DNA from: Pinus tabuliformis
Lineage: Eukaryota > Streptophyta > Pinopsida > Pinales > Pinaceae
Assembly (NCBI GenBank): GCA_031772625.1
Contig: CM062813.1
Span: 761,732,720-761,796,719, forward strand
Direction of reading: 5' to 3'
Length of the DNA: 64,000 nt
Of the stretch, positions 22,800 through 34,493 are shown piece by piece (position 1 is the stretch's first letter; every line of letters starts with the position of its first letter). The notes below the pieces were generated by a model that worked only from the letters and a program-made list of their open reading frames with translations, made no database searches and was not told the DNA's origin. Both the position numbers and the translations under genes were made by a program.

Positions 22800-23010
22800 C
22801 CACAAAGGAAAGCTTCTACTTGTTGTTACAAATTTCTATGGCTACAACCAAAAGGAAGTTGTTGCATCCCAATTTATCAGCTAAAATTAAAAGGAGCTAC
22901 AACCCTTAGTTTATTAGCTACCACTGAAAGCCGCTCCAACCCCTAAAGTTTACTAGTCACTGCTGGAAGGAGCTTCAACCCCTGAACTGCAAGCTACCAC
23001 TTGCTTGGCC
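22800..23010 (-). repeat. Reverse-oriented fragment related to the Sirevirus LTR minisatellite
   Basis: The reverse complement contains three units like AGGGGTTGGAGCTCCTTCCAG followed by (G)TAGCT(A/G)(A/G)TAAA, the unit repeated at 25800-25975 and 39505-39660 inside the Sirevirus LTRs. Probably debris of a related LTR in the opposite orientation. Confidence 0.45.
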
Positions 23011-24633
23011 TCATTGATTCATCTTGAGATTTTAGTTAGCTTCACCTCTTCTAATTGCATGGATCTTTATTTTTTCTTATCTCACACTTCTTTTAAGTCT
23101 TATGAATTTGGTCTTTAAGTCTTCCAACTCTCTTTATTTGTCTCTATAAGAAAATATGAGTTTAGCTAATTTATCCCTCCATTCTGGTAAGTTACAGGAT
23201 TTAGTAGGGGTTTTTCTAAATTTGGCACATCACCAAATCTAGCTAATATGCTAAATTTGCCTCCAATATGTCCATTCCACCATTCTAGCTTCCAATTCAT
23301 TTCATGTTAAGCCTTCAATATATGCCCAAATCACTCTAACCAAAAATTATCGCATTTAACTTTCTGTGGTCTCCTTATGTGTTATAATCTTGAGTGCTTA
23401 TTTAACATTATAAAAAAAATTTCACCCTAGGTCATAATGTCACACAAAGTCATGTCCTAGTGCTTAATCTTTAGCTCTCAAATCTTTATTTGTGCACCTT
23501 TTCAAACACCTATGGGGTATGTACTTAGGGGTTACATTTCATGTGGGAGCACTACTCTCCACGTCACCTTATACCATTGGCCTCTAGCTCCAACTATATA
23601 TGTCGTCTTGTTTCTAAGCCTCATCAACTTGAAGAGTCTGCATTTGTGCTTATTTTGAAACCTCCTGTGTCCCTAGTTCGGGATGATGTGTCCCAGTGGG
23701 ACCTCTACCACACTTGTGGACTAATCACATACCAGCTAGGGTGAGCTATCATTTCCACCTGTGATCCATCGTGTATTGATGTTGAGTCACCCCAAACCTT
23801 TCTATGTGCGTTACACCATAAAATCCCAAGGTGTAACCATCAAGGTTAAGTGTCTACATGATTTCATGCTTGTGTCATCAATGCCACGTGGTGCCTCCTG
23901 GGGTGGTGATAGGTGTCACCCATTTTTGGCCCACTTGGCCAATGGGGCATTTGAAAATGCTGAAAACACATGCCACATGTCACATGCCTAGATTGTGGCA
24001 TTCCATATCACTTAAAAACTATATGAAAGTGGGGGTGTTTCACCAAATATTAAAGGATTTAAAGCATGCACATGTCTATGGTGTAATTATAAAAAACGTG
24101 CATATATACAACTAGTGAATGAGAGGTGAGAGCCCACGCCTTGTCAAAATTTAACTAGGGAGGATGCCCCACGTTACATTGTTTCAAGATACCACCAATA
24201 TCAAAGATCTATGACCATGGTTAAAACCGACACCATCCATCTATTTATCCAAAACAGTCGAGGAGGGCCTCATGTAAGTGGTATGTGTTATTGTTGGAAT
24301 TATGACTGATGTGTTGTCCTTCATGGAAACCTACTTGATGAGTTTTCCTTTCATTGAAACCAACCTGATACAGATGTCAACAAGATGTGTCCACAGATGT
24401 GACAAAGAGTTTAGACAAAGAGGAATGACAAAGATGAAATTTCAAGAAGTATACGCGGGTTCTGTTAAGAAAATCTGCATATACACACCGGCATGAAGAA
24501 TCAAAGGCATGTACAGTTTCCACACCATGGTATTTTCCTGTGGTATTGAGCTCAACAATGAATATTTGATCCCGTCTAAGAAAACCATCAGTCGAGTGTG
24601 GTTTTGACCTATGGTATTGGATAAGGTCTCAGC

Positions 24634-24640
24634 TATATAA
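24634..24640 (+). promoter_or_regulatory. TATA-like box of the 5' LTR
   Basis: TATATAA followed by GGAGATAAAGATCAAAG; kept in the 3' LTR at 38337-38343, supporting its role as the LTR promoter. Confidence 0.55.
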
Positions 24641-25804
24641 GGAGATAAAGATCAAAGTGATAGGAGGTGTGCAAGTGATGAATATTTTATGAGTTGTTAG
24701 ATCTGAAGCAAATATCCATGTAATACTCTGTTAATGATTTTCTTGATCTAGAACTAAGTATGCATCCAGGAATTTTATGATGGATAAGATCCAATAGATC
24801 TGAGATGACATGCTTGATTATGAGGTGATTTGATCAATGTTGATAGTGTCTTAACACATGATTTTTCTGTGTATGTTGAGATCTAGGTATGTCTAAAGTT
24901 CTTTGATGTAGCGAAGTTTTGTGCCAGTAAATGTAGATCTATAAGCAGGTTCTATAGACCGAAGGGCGCACATACACATAGGTTTGATTTTGGTAAGTCA
25001 TGTATATATTCTGATCTGTACGTGGGTTTGTTTCTTGAAAACCCTGTATACATGTGGATATTGTTTGAGGAAAGCACGTACCAAAACTAGGGTTTTGAGG
25101 AAAAGGATGTCTGATAAGTTTAATCAGTCTTGTTGCGTTTTTGTTGTCTATTAATGAAGTCTTCTTGATGATCTAGACTTAATAGTAATGTTTAAAATAT
25201 GAATTGACTGATTAAAGAATGTCGAAGATACTTTTTGTTTGTGATTGAAGGTCAGTGAAGGTTCTATGATTGTTTCATAATGATGTAGTGGATCTGTGTA
25301 TGATTTAGTATTTATTTCAGAGTAATAGTGGTTCAGTTTTTAGGATTCAATGGTCTAAGATCTGTACGCGGGTATGCTTCATGGAAAGCACGTACACACA
25401 CGTGTTTTCTACTGTAAATTAGCATATAGTTTTTGACATATATGGTTGATCGGGGTTTGCAGTAACAAAATTTGGTTTTTGTGATGAGTGGTATGTTGAT
25501 TAGTATTCTAGTTACAATGATATGACTGTTCTAGTTGTTTAAGTTGATTGATTTGGGTTTCAGTTGATTGGTTGATTCAGTGATTGGGTTTCAGTTGATG
25601 GTTGATTCAGTTGGGTTGTTTAATTTGATGATTGAGTGATTTATTGTAGAGATCAATTTTAGTTTTGATATTTAGTTTTGGGCTTATATGTTTGTAGTGG
25701 GTCCAGTCTGAAAATTTGATGAAACATGGCCTACAAGTTGTGATTTTTTGTAGTAGGTGGATCCAATATGAAAATTTATGAAACATGGTCCATAAAGGTG
25801 TTGA

Positions 25805-25975
25805 GGGTTGGAGCCTTCAATAAGGGAGTTGAAGCTTCCTTCTAGTGGTAGCTGGTAAAACAAATCAGGGGGTTGGAGCTCCCTTCTGGAGGGTGCTGGA
25901 AAACAAGATCAGGGGGTTGGAGCTCCCTTCCAGTAGGAGCTGGAGAGTGAGCAAAGGTTTTAGCCTTCTACAGCA
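25805..25975 (+). repeat. LTR minisatellite, about 4 units of ~45 bp
   Basis: Units of the form GGGTTGGAGCTCCCTTC(T/C)(G/A)G..GG.GCTGG..AACA.GATCAG. The same array occurs in the 3' LTR at about 39505-39660. Confidence 0.7.
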
Positions 25976-26395
25976 GGGTGCCTACATGCTGGCATGAGTC
26001 TGTGCCAGTAAAAGATTGTAAGAATTTTTTCTTTATATTAAAAAGAAGACAGAGATGACAACAACAGTGGTTTTCTCCCACATTGGGTTACCACCCTAAA
26101 TCCTGGTGTTCATGTGTATTGATTATGTGTGATGGTTTATTTTGTTCTTACTGCACATGGTTACTATTTATATAATGTTGAATGAAGTACTGATGCACTG
26201 GCTTAAGATAAAAAAAACATTAATTAACTAAAAATATCTTTTACTAGATATAAACAGTTGTATGAGTAACAGTCGTGTACGCACATGGATTCCCTTCAGC
26301 AAAGTCACATACATAAATTAGGATATGAAATTGAAAAGTTTAATTATTTGAAAACACTGATCCCCCCACCCCCTTCCTATTATTTTCCCAACAAT

Positions 26396-26407
26396 TGGAA
26401 TCAGAGC
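26396..26407 (+). promoter_or_regulatory. Primer binding site
   Basis: TGGAATCAGAGC, two bases after the LTR end; close to the initiator-Met consensus TGGTATCAGAGC. Confidence 0.8.
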
Positions 26408-26439
26408 AGGTCCTTCGACAGAAGCTTGATCACTTGAAG

Positions 26440-27440
26440 GAGGTCCATCAAGATGAGTAGTCATGAAGGAGTATTTTCTATCTGACTACCTATATTTAAT
26501 GGAACTAACTTTTTATTTTGGAAAGTTAGGATGAGAGAGTACTTGTAGGCACTAGGAGGTGATGTATGGGAAATTGTTGAAAGTGGATTTCAATAACCAA
26601 CCTCTATTCCTTCAAATACCGCGGGAAAGAAATAGTACGAAACTAATGAAAAAGTTGTAAATGCCATCTTGGGAAGTCTAGACGAGTCCGTGTTTGTGAA
26701 GGTGATGCAGCTGAACATAGGAAAGGGAATGTGGGATAATATTATCCAAAATTATGAGGGTGACACCAAGGTAAAAAGTGCTAAACTTTGAACATTCAGA
26801 ATACAGTATGAGACATTGAAAATTCAGGATGATGTAAGCATTGCAACATTTTTTCTTAGAGTATATGAAATTGTTAATTCCATGAGAAATCTTGGTGAAG
26901 AAATAAACTATGCTACAGTTGTTGAAAATATTTTGAGATCTCTGACTCTGAAGTTCGAATCCAAAGTCTCTACTATTGAAGAAATGCAGGATCTGAAAAG
27001 TCTCACACTTGATCAAATCTATGGAATATTGACAACATTTAAGATGAGGAAAGGTGTTCCTTCATAAATTAGATAAGAAACTTTCAAAGCTATTGCAAAA
27101 TGAAAAGAAAAGGAAGAATCAGGTTATGTATTATAAGAAGAAGAGGTAAACTTCATAAATAAACTCCAAGTGTGTACTGGAAGATTCAGAGGTAAGCTTC
27201 ATTTCAAATGTTTTTCTTGTGGTAGAGTTATTCATTACGTTGCTAAGTGTCCCTATAGAGAAAATCAAGAGAAAGGAAAAGAAGTTGCAAAAATAAATAG
27301 GAAGATGTTTGAAAACAAGAGAAGCTTTTATACACATGAAGACAATGATAATCTTTCAAATGGTAAAGGAGGTGAGTCTGATCAAGATTGTCACTTATGG
27401 TATTTGAAGGTAAAAGTAGTAATGAGTTTGATGGCCTAGA
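26440..27440 (+). pseudogene. Fossil gag module 1 of the Sirevirus-like element
   Basis: Broken Copia gag. The capsid-like part shows PIFNGTNF.FWK near 26490, LGSLDESVF near 26670 and the UBN2-like block IATFFLRVYEIVNSM near 26840-26890. A zinc knuckle CFSCGRVIHYVAKC (CX2CX4HX4C) follows near 27210-27250 and then a charged tail. It packages the element RNA into particles. A second, different gag module starts only ~250 bases downstream, which is unusual for one element. Confidence 0.75.
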
Positions 27441-27774
27441 ATAACATGGCACTTTTATTGAAAACTTTGACAAGAATATATTAGATGCAATGACAATTAC
27501 AAATGTCAGCAAATATTCAAGTTTGGGGCCAACCCGCTTTATATTGATCAAGAATGAAGAAGATGAAGAATCATAAAGTATGGGTTTTTGTTCAAAATGT
27601 GATTCATTTCCTTGTCTATGAAATAATGATAGTGAAACCACTGAGCCCACATTGATGGGTAAAAGTGAAAGTAATCACTCTAAAGAGAAAACATATTAAA
27701 AAATGATGCCTCTAGAAGCAATAGATCAAGGCAAGTTAGAATCAATGGACAATGCAGATGTGCCTATGCTGAGA

Positions 27775-27787
27775 AAAGATACTTATC
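27775..27787. repeat. Left target-site duplication of the nested LINE
   Basis: AAAGATACTTATC; the right copy at 34481-34493 is AAAGATAATTATC, 12 of 13 bases identical. They sit exactly at the poly(A) end and the 5' end of the LINE. Confidence 0.88.
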
Positions 27788-28139
27788 TTTTTTTTTGCTA
27801 AAGCAAAAGACTTTCCTTCTATTTCAAAAACCCAAAAGTAAAGTTACAATAAGTACAAAAGGCCTAAAAAACTCAAGGCCTACGAAACCGAGGAGACCAA
27901 ACAATCAAGGAAGTGACCCTCTAAACCAAAAAAGGAGCGAACTAATTGATCAAATGTCCCTGTGATTAGAGTTTAACCCAAAGTCAAAGTCCAAAAAACC
28001 CCCCATCCAAAACTCTCAAAGATTGAACAAGCTCGCTTCCTGCTCAAAGATTGAACAAGCCTGACCAGATCTAACCATCGGTTGCCCCCGCCAAAAAGGA
28101 CGGCGCGGAGAGATATCGAAGCACCAAGATGCAAGGTAT

Positions 28140-28511
28140 TTAAGTCACGATGAAGGGTGGTAAGGCAACCCCCCTGCCACGTGTTGAGAGCTGAGTGGAA
28201 TCGCTCTCAACGGGCCAAAACCACTTACCGTTTGTGAGCCTGGCGATCAAAAGAAAACCGCTTAACACCTGGTTTTCTAAACCGCAAGTAATGTGCCGTG
28301 GAATTTCCTTTGGGGGATCACTCCAGACTTTCAAACTGTTGACCCTGATAATGGAGCTCGCTACCAAGGCATTCTGAAATTGTAAATGTAACCTTGAGTC
28401 GCCATACCCAACACGAAGGAGATAAGTTCCCTTACCCCAAAGGAAGTTATCGCCGAGCAGAGAAAGCCCTATATCAAAGAACCTACCATTGAAAAGAGAA
28501 AGAACAGTCAT
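28140..28511 (-). CDS. Uncharacterised ORF in the LINE 3' region (123 aa)
   Basis: An uninterrupted 123-codon frame with ATG at 28511 (MTVLSLFNGRFF) begins ten bases after the ORF2 stop and ends GVALPPFIVT. It matches no domain I recognise. It may be an extra 3' ORF, the remnant of an ORF2 extension, or a chance frame in the 3' UTR. The lack of stops in an otherwise broken element is mildly notable. Confidence 0.3.
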   Translation of the reverse strand: MTVLSLFNGRFFDIGLSLLGDNFLWGKGTYLLRVGYGDSRLHLQFQNALVASSIIRVNSLKVWSDPPKEIPRHITCGLENQVLSGFLLIARLTNGKWFWPVESDSTQLSTRGRGVALPPFIVT

Positions 28512-28520
28512 AAGAGAGCT

Positions 28521-31500
28521 TTAAACATGGCCTTCCACTCGTGCCCAAAAGTCAAAAATTTCCTTGTCCTCTGTGCCTTGAGCATCGCAGAGAGCTTTTA
28601 GCCTACCTGGAGGCATATCCTGCCAATTCATTTTGATCCTACAGTCTGGATTAATCACTCCCAAGTTAGCCAGTAGATCTACAAGTTTGTTGGCCTTCCG
28701 TCGAACATGATTGAAGCTGACTGTTCAAAGACTCTAGAGATTTTTTTGGATTCTCTGGTACACTTGTATAAGTCTCCAATGTTTTGAGACCTAAATTTCT
28801 TAACTGCATTTATAGAAATCTCGGAGTCTGCTTCGATGAGAACATTTGAGCTGTGATTTAGTTTAAGAAGCTCCAGACATTGTTCCAGAGCCATTAATTC
28901 AGCCATGTTTTTGGTAGCTTTGCCTAAGTGATAGTGGAAAATGAAAATTATTTTTCCTTCTTCATCTCTTAACACCCCTCCATAATCTGCAGTCCTCGGG
29001 TTGCTTTTTGAAGCCCCATCAATGTTGCATTTCAGAAAACCTTTTGGTGGAGGATTCCAGTACTCCTTTTCCCTTTCCAACAATCTTTATTTTTTACTAA
29101 GACCCTTGAGGATGATCTCATGCATACCCAGCTGCTTGAGAGTTCTCAATTCGAGCGTAGTAGGAGGATTCGAGGGATAGTTGTGCACTGTGGTGGAGAT
29201 GGTTTCCTTAATCTGTATTAAGATCAATTCCATCAGGCTAAGAGGAGTAGTTTTTCCATCCTTGAAAATTCTCTTATTCCTTTCCTTCTAAACATTCCAG
29301 ATAATGAAGCTCAGTGTCAAGGTCCATGCTAAATTAAGGATCTCATGCTCTGAAATTTTTTTTCTCCACTTGTTCAGGGTGTTAATGATGCTTCCTTTGT
29401 CTCTGTCTATCTGTTGAAAAATGATGTTGAAAGAATCCCATAACCAGGTGGTATAGGTGTAGCTGTTGAGAATATGCTCCATTGTCTCCTCTTGAGCCTC
29501 ACATAATTGACATCTAGAAGGCCCAATCACCCCCCTCTTCTGAATGTTCTCCCAAGTTAATATTTTATTGTGAAGAACTAACCACATAAACAGTTTGATC
29601 TTCATCCATCCTTGGTGGCTCCAAAGTTTATGCCAGAACTTAGCCAAAACGCAGGGTTCTAGGTTAAGGGTAATTCTTTTTGCTTCTTTGATATTAAAGA
29701 TGCCTTCGTTGTTTTGGCCCCATCTTAACTGATCCTGCCCCTCTGTAGCCAAGATCTTCCTTTGTTCTAATATTTTCATGAGTTCTTCTATTTTTGTTTT
29801 TATGGGGCCGTCCCCTCTACATTCTATTTTCCTCCATCTTCTCCATTTCTCAGTGTCATGGGGGAGATTCCAGAAATCCATAACTTTTATTAAACCATGG
29901 AAATCCATTTCCTACTTGATGCTCATAAAGTCGTCCCTTAACAATATTGGTTCTTGTTGCCATTTATCTTCCCAGAAGAGAGCTTGTTCTCCTACTTTGA
30001 TTTCCTAGAAGCTATTGTTTTGTACTAGGCTCCTGTTATCCCAGGCTTTATTCCAGATGTGAGAGCCTCTTATGTTTCCTGACATTCTGATAAGATCACT
30101 CGTTTGCCAGGAGCTTGCATATTTTTCTTTCTAGGTTTTAGCCCAATGCGCCCCTGGTTCTTTAACCCATCTCCACCAGAGTTTGGCTGCTAAAACATTT
30201 CTTAGAATCTCCTGATCATCTAAACCTAGGCCTCCATGCCTTTTGGGTTTACAGATTTTATCCCAAGAAACTAGGGCCCATTTATTTATGGTTTCCTCCT
30301 TGCCCCAGAGAAAGTCTCTTTGAATGTTCTTGAATTGCTATAAGACCCCTTTGGGAATTGGCAGGGCTGATAAAAAGAAAATAGGGATAGATTGAAGAAC
30401 AGCCTTCGTAAAAATCAGTCTACCAGCAAGTTTCAACGCTCTAAAGGTCCATATTTTGATCTTGTCTTGCATCTTTTTGAGCACCAGTTCCTAGATACTT
30501 TTGTGCATTGGTTTATTCGTAAGGGGGATTCCCAAATACTTAGAAGGGAGGACCTCCCTTTCGAAGCCCAGAATTTTGGAGATGTTCCTTTGAATAGCAA
30601 TGTAAGTGTTAAAGAAACAAATTTTTGATTTGGAGAGATTGACTTCCATACCTGAAGCCGAGGCAAAGTCATTTAATATTTTTTTTGTATGTTGTAGCTT
30701 CCTTGACTATGGGGATACCCTGTAGCATGGTGTCATCCACAAACTGTTGACGTGTCAAGGTTTGACCATTCTCCGTTAGTTGAAGGCCCTTGATCTTTCC
30801 TGAGACTTTAGCATTTTTAATGGTTTGGCCCAATCCTTCCATCATGAGTATAAACAAAAAGGGAGAGAGTGGGTCTCCCTGCCTGAGGCCTCTGGAAGGA
30901 GTGAAGATCTCCGAGGGTGAGCCATTCACTAGAATTGAAAAGCTGGTTGAAGTAACCAAAGCCATAACCCATTTGATCCAGTCATGGTCAAACCCAAAAG
31001 CGGAAAGGACCTTTTTTATATAGATCCAGTTCACCTTGTCATACGCTTTTGCAATGTCTAATTGCATGATCATGCTGGCCTGCTTTTTTATAGTGAGAGA
31101 GTGAACAACCTCGTGGGCTTAAATAATATTATCCAAGATTTGCCTCCCTTCCACATAACCAGACTGTTCCCCAGAAATTAGAGAAGGAAGAAGAGGTTTG
31201 AGTCTGTTGGCCAAGATCTTAGAAATAATTTTGTAAACAACATTGCATAAAGCAATGGGTCTGAACTTATCAGGAGTCAGGGTTGAGTCCTGTTTGGGGA
31301 TCAGGGAGATGAAGGAGGTGTTGAGGGCTTTTAGAATGGATCTGCTTCTTCTGGAGTCCTCTACCACCTCCAAAATGTCCTGTTTGACAACATTCCAGCA
31401 GGCTTTGAAAAAGTCCACATTAAAACCATCTGGACCAGGAGCTTTGCCATTCTGCATGTCTTTGATCACCGTGCTGACCTCTGCTTCAGTTATTGGTTTG

Positions 31501-32828
31501 TTCAGGTTAAATTTGTCTTCTCTAGACACCATCCTGGGAATATTCTTTATAATCTCCTTGATGTGTTGGTCTCTATCTAGATTATTTTCATTTGTGATGT
31601 CTCTGAAATGTTGAACCATCACAGCTTCAATATTCTTGTGAGTGGTCTGAAGCTCCCCATCTTCATTCAATAATGAGGAGATTCTATTATGCATCCTATT
31701 GGCTATGGTGGAACAGTGGAAAAAATGAGTGTTTCGTTCACCTTCTTTGAGCCATTGAACTCTAGACTTTTGTCTCCAAAAGATTTCCTCCTGTTTGCAT
31801 AAATTCTCCCAATCAAGGTTGTATCTTTCAGCTTGCTCACTTTTTGTTTTATCAAAACCATCTGTGATCATTGCTTGATTGAGTTCCTGCATTTTGATCT
31901 CTACTAATTTTTTGTTTACAAAAATGTTACCAAAATCCTTCTTGTTCCATTCTTTGAGCTTTATTTTTATGTGCTTTAGTCTCTTGTGGAGGAGGAACAT
32001 TTTGGAGCCCTGAACCTGTAGATCTTCGGACCACCATTTTTCAATGTTGCTGATGAAATCTGGGTGGGAGAGCCAGATATTCTCAAATCTGAAGGGTCTG
32101 TTCCTGGGAGCATCAATTCCCTTGATTTCTAATTGAATCGACCAGTGGTTAGAGCCTCCAAAAGGGAGAACACTAGCAGATATTTTTGTGTTTGTGAGCA
32201 TCAACTTCTCAGAGATTAAAAATCGGTCTAACTTGGAGGCAACCTGAGCATTACCTCCTATTTTGTTGTTCCAAGTGAAAAGACCGTTATGCATTTCAGA
32301 GTCCACCATTTTCATGTCTTCAGTGAAAGAATGGAATTCAACTGAATCTCTACTAAGGATTCTGGTGCCTAATTTTTTCTTTGAAAGAGATTTAATCATG
32401 TTAAAGTCTCCTCCAATAACCCATGGGATTTCTTTGTGTCTACTTCTGAGATCTTCTAGATAGTTCAGAAATCTAATCTTCTCATCTATTCTCTAAGGAC
32501 CATAGACATTCGTAACCAGGAAGGACTCAGACATCCCCATTGGTTGAATGATAGCTGATAAGTAATTTCTCGTTGCCTCCGCATCTACAATGCTGACTTT
32601 TTGGGGGTTCCAAAGGGTAAGAATGCCTCCTGCTGTGTTCTCTGCTTTGACTTCTAGAAACTCAAATTTACTGAGCCATTTTTTATGGATTTGTTTTATT
32701 TTCTGAATGGAGCATTTTGTTTCTTGAATGAAGATTATGTCCGACATTGCTAGTTTCATTTTGTTACTTAGCAATCTTTGTTTTCTTTTACTACCTAGAC
32801 CTCTGATATTCCAGGATATAAACTTCAT
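28521..32828 (-). pseudogene. LINE ORF2: endonuclease - reverse transcriptase - RNase H
   Basis: ATG 32828 (MKFISWNIRGLGSKRK) begins the APE-type endonuclease, with IFIQETKC (~32730), GGDFNMIKS (~32400) and SNHWSIQLEI (~32130). RT spans about 31480-30680: GKAPGPDGFN, FRPIALCNVVYKI, GYVEGRQILD, DIAKAYDKVNW, GLRQGDPLSPFLF and the catalytic FVDD. A Cys/His segment CQLC...HIL lies near 29510. RNase H (29083-28679) shows NIDGASKSNP, NMAELMALE and EADSEISIN, giving D, E, D. The stop is TAA 28521. Breaks: stops near 32493 (TAG) and 31119 (TAA for the expected Q), a frameshift near 30690, further stops near 30345 and 29905, and one after IIWNV near 29288. About 1,435 residues if intact, normal for the family. 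Confidence 0.92.
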
Positions 32829-32830
32829 AA

Positions 32831-34363
32831 TTAAAGATTTGTAAATGAGTAACTGGCTAGATCTTTCATCTTACCTGAATCTATCATTAGCTTTCCACAC
32901 TCCATCAGGAGCTCATTTTTCTTTTTTCTACCTCTCTTCTTTCCTGGATTTCTGGTGGCTAATCCTGGAGTTAGTTTCATTGTTTTCACTCCTCTGTGCT
33001 CCTGTTTGTGGATGCTTTTACCTTTCTCCATTCCTCGTTCCTGTGTTTTCCATAAAAACAACTGTTGTATTCTGTTGCACTCTTCTTGAGGTAGAGAATC
33101 TATTCCTCCTTTGGTTCCTTGCATCAGAAATCCTTCCAGATCCAAGTTTTCCTTGTCGAGTATTTCTTGTAGTTCATGGTCTTCCAGATCCGTTTCGCTT
33201 TGGATCATTTCCTGGTCCATTTCCATTTCTGTTTCACTTCTCATGGTTTCTTTTTGGGAGTCAATGTCTGGGGAAAACTCTGTGTCCTCTTTTTTTTCTT
33301 TTTCTTTAGCATCTACCTCCTGATCTTGACTCTCTCTTGTGATTTCTTCCGGCTCTTCTAGAACTTGAAACTTGTTCTGACTACCCTTTTGCCCCTCAGT
33401 ATGTTGTTGCTTTGATCCCTTTTTTCCTCCCCTTCCTCTGCTAGCCACTTTCTGAAAGCTTTACGTATCCTTCGTAGTATTAAGTTTTTCTTTGTTATTT
33501 TATTTGCTGAGAGGGTAGTCTCTTAACAGATGCCCATGTTCGTGGCACCTTTGGCATTTGAAGGGGATATGTTCATAGTCTACTGTCTGCACCCACTCCT
33601 CATCAAACACTTCCAGGTTGATTTCATCCGAAAGTGCTCCTGATAGATCCATTTCCACACAGATCCTAGCAAAGGAGGTATATTTTCCCCTTCTTGTGGC
33701 TTCAGAAGGTTTGACATAGCATCCTAGTTTATTGCCAATAGCGGCCAACGATTTAGTTTGACAATAATCAAGAGGTAGAGAGTAGAGCCTTACCCACACA
33801 GGAACCAAAGAGAAGGTATCCCTCTCGGGGACAAAGTTCATTCTCCAAGGTCTCATATAGAGACCAGCAGTAGCAAAAAAATAGGGTCCTCCTTCGAATA
33901 TTCTGTCTTTATCTTCGATGTTAGAGAACTATATTGTGAAAAATCCTTTTGACCCAAGATGTAGGTCAATGCTTCCTTTAGGCTTCCAATGATACTTGAT
34001 CCACGTCTATAAAGCCTTTTTTGTGGGCCAAAGTCCCATGAATTTACAGATAATGGCGTAGGTTCCCATATGTTCCCTGTGTTCCTGTAGAGCAGGATCA
34101 TTTAATATTACTCAAGGAGTGATATCTGCTTTTGGTTTGCAAGGTCCTTTTTGTTTTTTGTCTCTTGACCCCAAACTTTTTTCTTCTTCCTCTTTGTCCT
34201 TTGTGTTGTTGTTCTCTTTTGTTCTAGTCCCATCTGTTTCCTTTTCATTGTCCCTGTTTCTGTAGTTCAAACCGTCTTTACTATTTCTAGTTGGTGATTT
34301 ACTTCTGCTGGACACTGCATCTTTGTAGGAGGGAGCCGAGCTCCCTCCCCTGCCACTCTCCAT
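32831..34363 (-). pseudogene. LINE ORF1: DUF4283-type RNA-binding protein with zinc knuckle
   Basis: ORF1 starts at ATG 34363 (MESGRGGSSAPSYKDAV). The N-terminus is basic and low-complexity. The DUF4283-like domain follows with MRPWRMNFVPERD and VPVWVRLYSLPL, then a knuckle CQRCHEHGHLLRDY whose last Cys is replaced by Tyr (TGC to TAC), so metal binding is doubtful. The C-terminal tail has a nuclear-localisation-like GKKRGRKKKNE. Stop TAA lies at 32831-32833. A stop near 34115, a frame change near 34070-34000 and stops after the knuckle (~33510) break it. About 510 residues if intact, usual for plant LINE ORF1. It coats LINE RNA. Confidence 0.88.
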
Positions 34364-34480
34364 TAGGATCGAACTCTGCTCGTTGTGGAAACCCTAGCCG
34401 CTGTGTTTCTCCTGTCGTCGCTCATCCAGTTTTTTTGCGCTCCAAGCTCCTACTTCCTTTCACTCACAAGATCCCTGAGC

Positions 34481-34493
34481 AAAGATAATTATC
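34481..34493. repeat. Right target-site duplication of the nested LINE
   Basis: AAAGATAATTATC, partner of 27775-27787. Confidence 0.88.

Larger units (their letters stand above)
21609..24291. other. Repeat-derived intergenic DNA, no gene
   Basis: Holds a C/G-run hairpin (22111-22149), a (TA)n microsatellite (22333-22408), and a reverse-oriented stretch resembling the Sirevirus LTR minisatellite (about 22800-23010). The less AT-rich part 23540-24250 matched nothing I know. Confidence 0.55.
24292..26393 (+). repeat. 5' LTR of the Sirevirus-like element
   Basis: Begins TGTTGGAATTATGAC and ends TTTCCCAACA. TATA-like TATATAA at 24634-24640. A short minisatellite (GGTTGGAGCTCCCTTC units) lies at about 25805-25975. 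Confidence 0.9.
27788..34480 (-). mobile_element. Nearly full-length LINE (plant L1-type) nested in the Copia element
   Basis: 6.7-kb non-LTR element on minus. From its 5' end: a ~117-base 5' UTR including GCTAGGGTTTCC, ORF1 (34363-32831), ORF2 (32828-28521), a ~720-base 3' region and a short poly(A) tail (T9 on plus at 27788-27796), flanked by a 13-bp target duplication. It appears full-length and so was probably inserted as a complete copy. It interrupts the second gag module of the Sirevirus-like element near its N-terminus. ORF1 stop and ORF2 start are two bases apart. A handful of stops and frameshifts disable it; several stops are TAG or TAA where Q or W is expected. Confidence 0.95.

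Noticed and set aside
23541-24496. Short plus-strand frames right before the Sirevirus LTR
   Set aside because: No domain, overlapping frames, repeat-like context; judged chance.
31243-34488. Plus-strand frames across the nested LINE
   Set aside because: Shadows of LINE ORF1 and ORF2 on minus.
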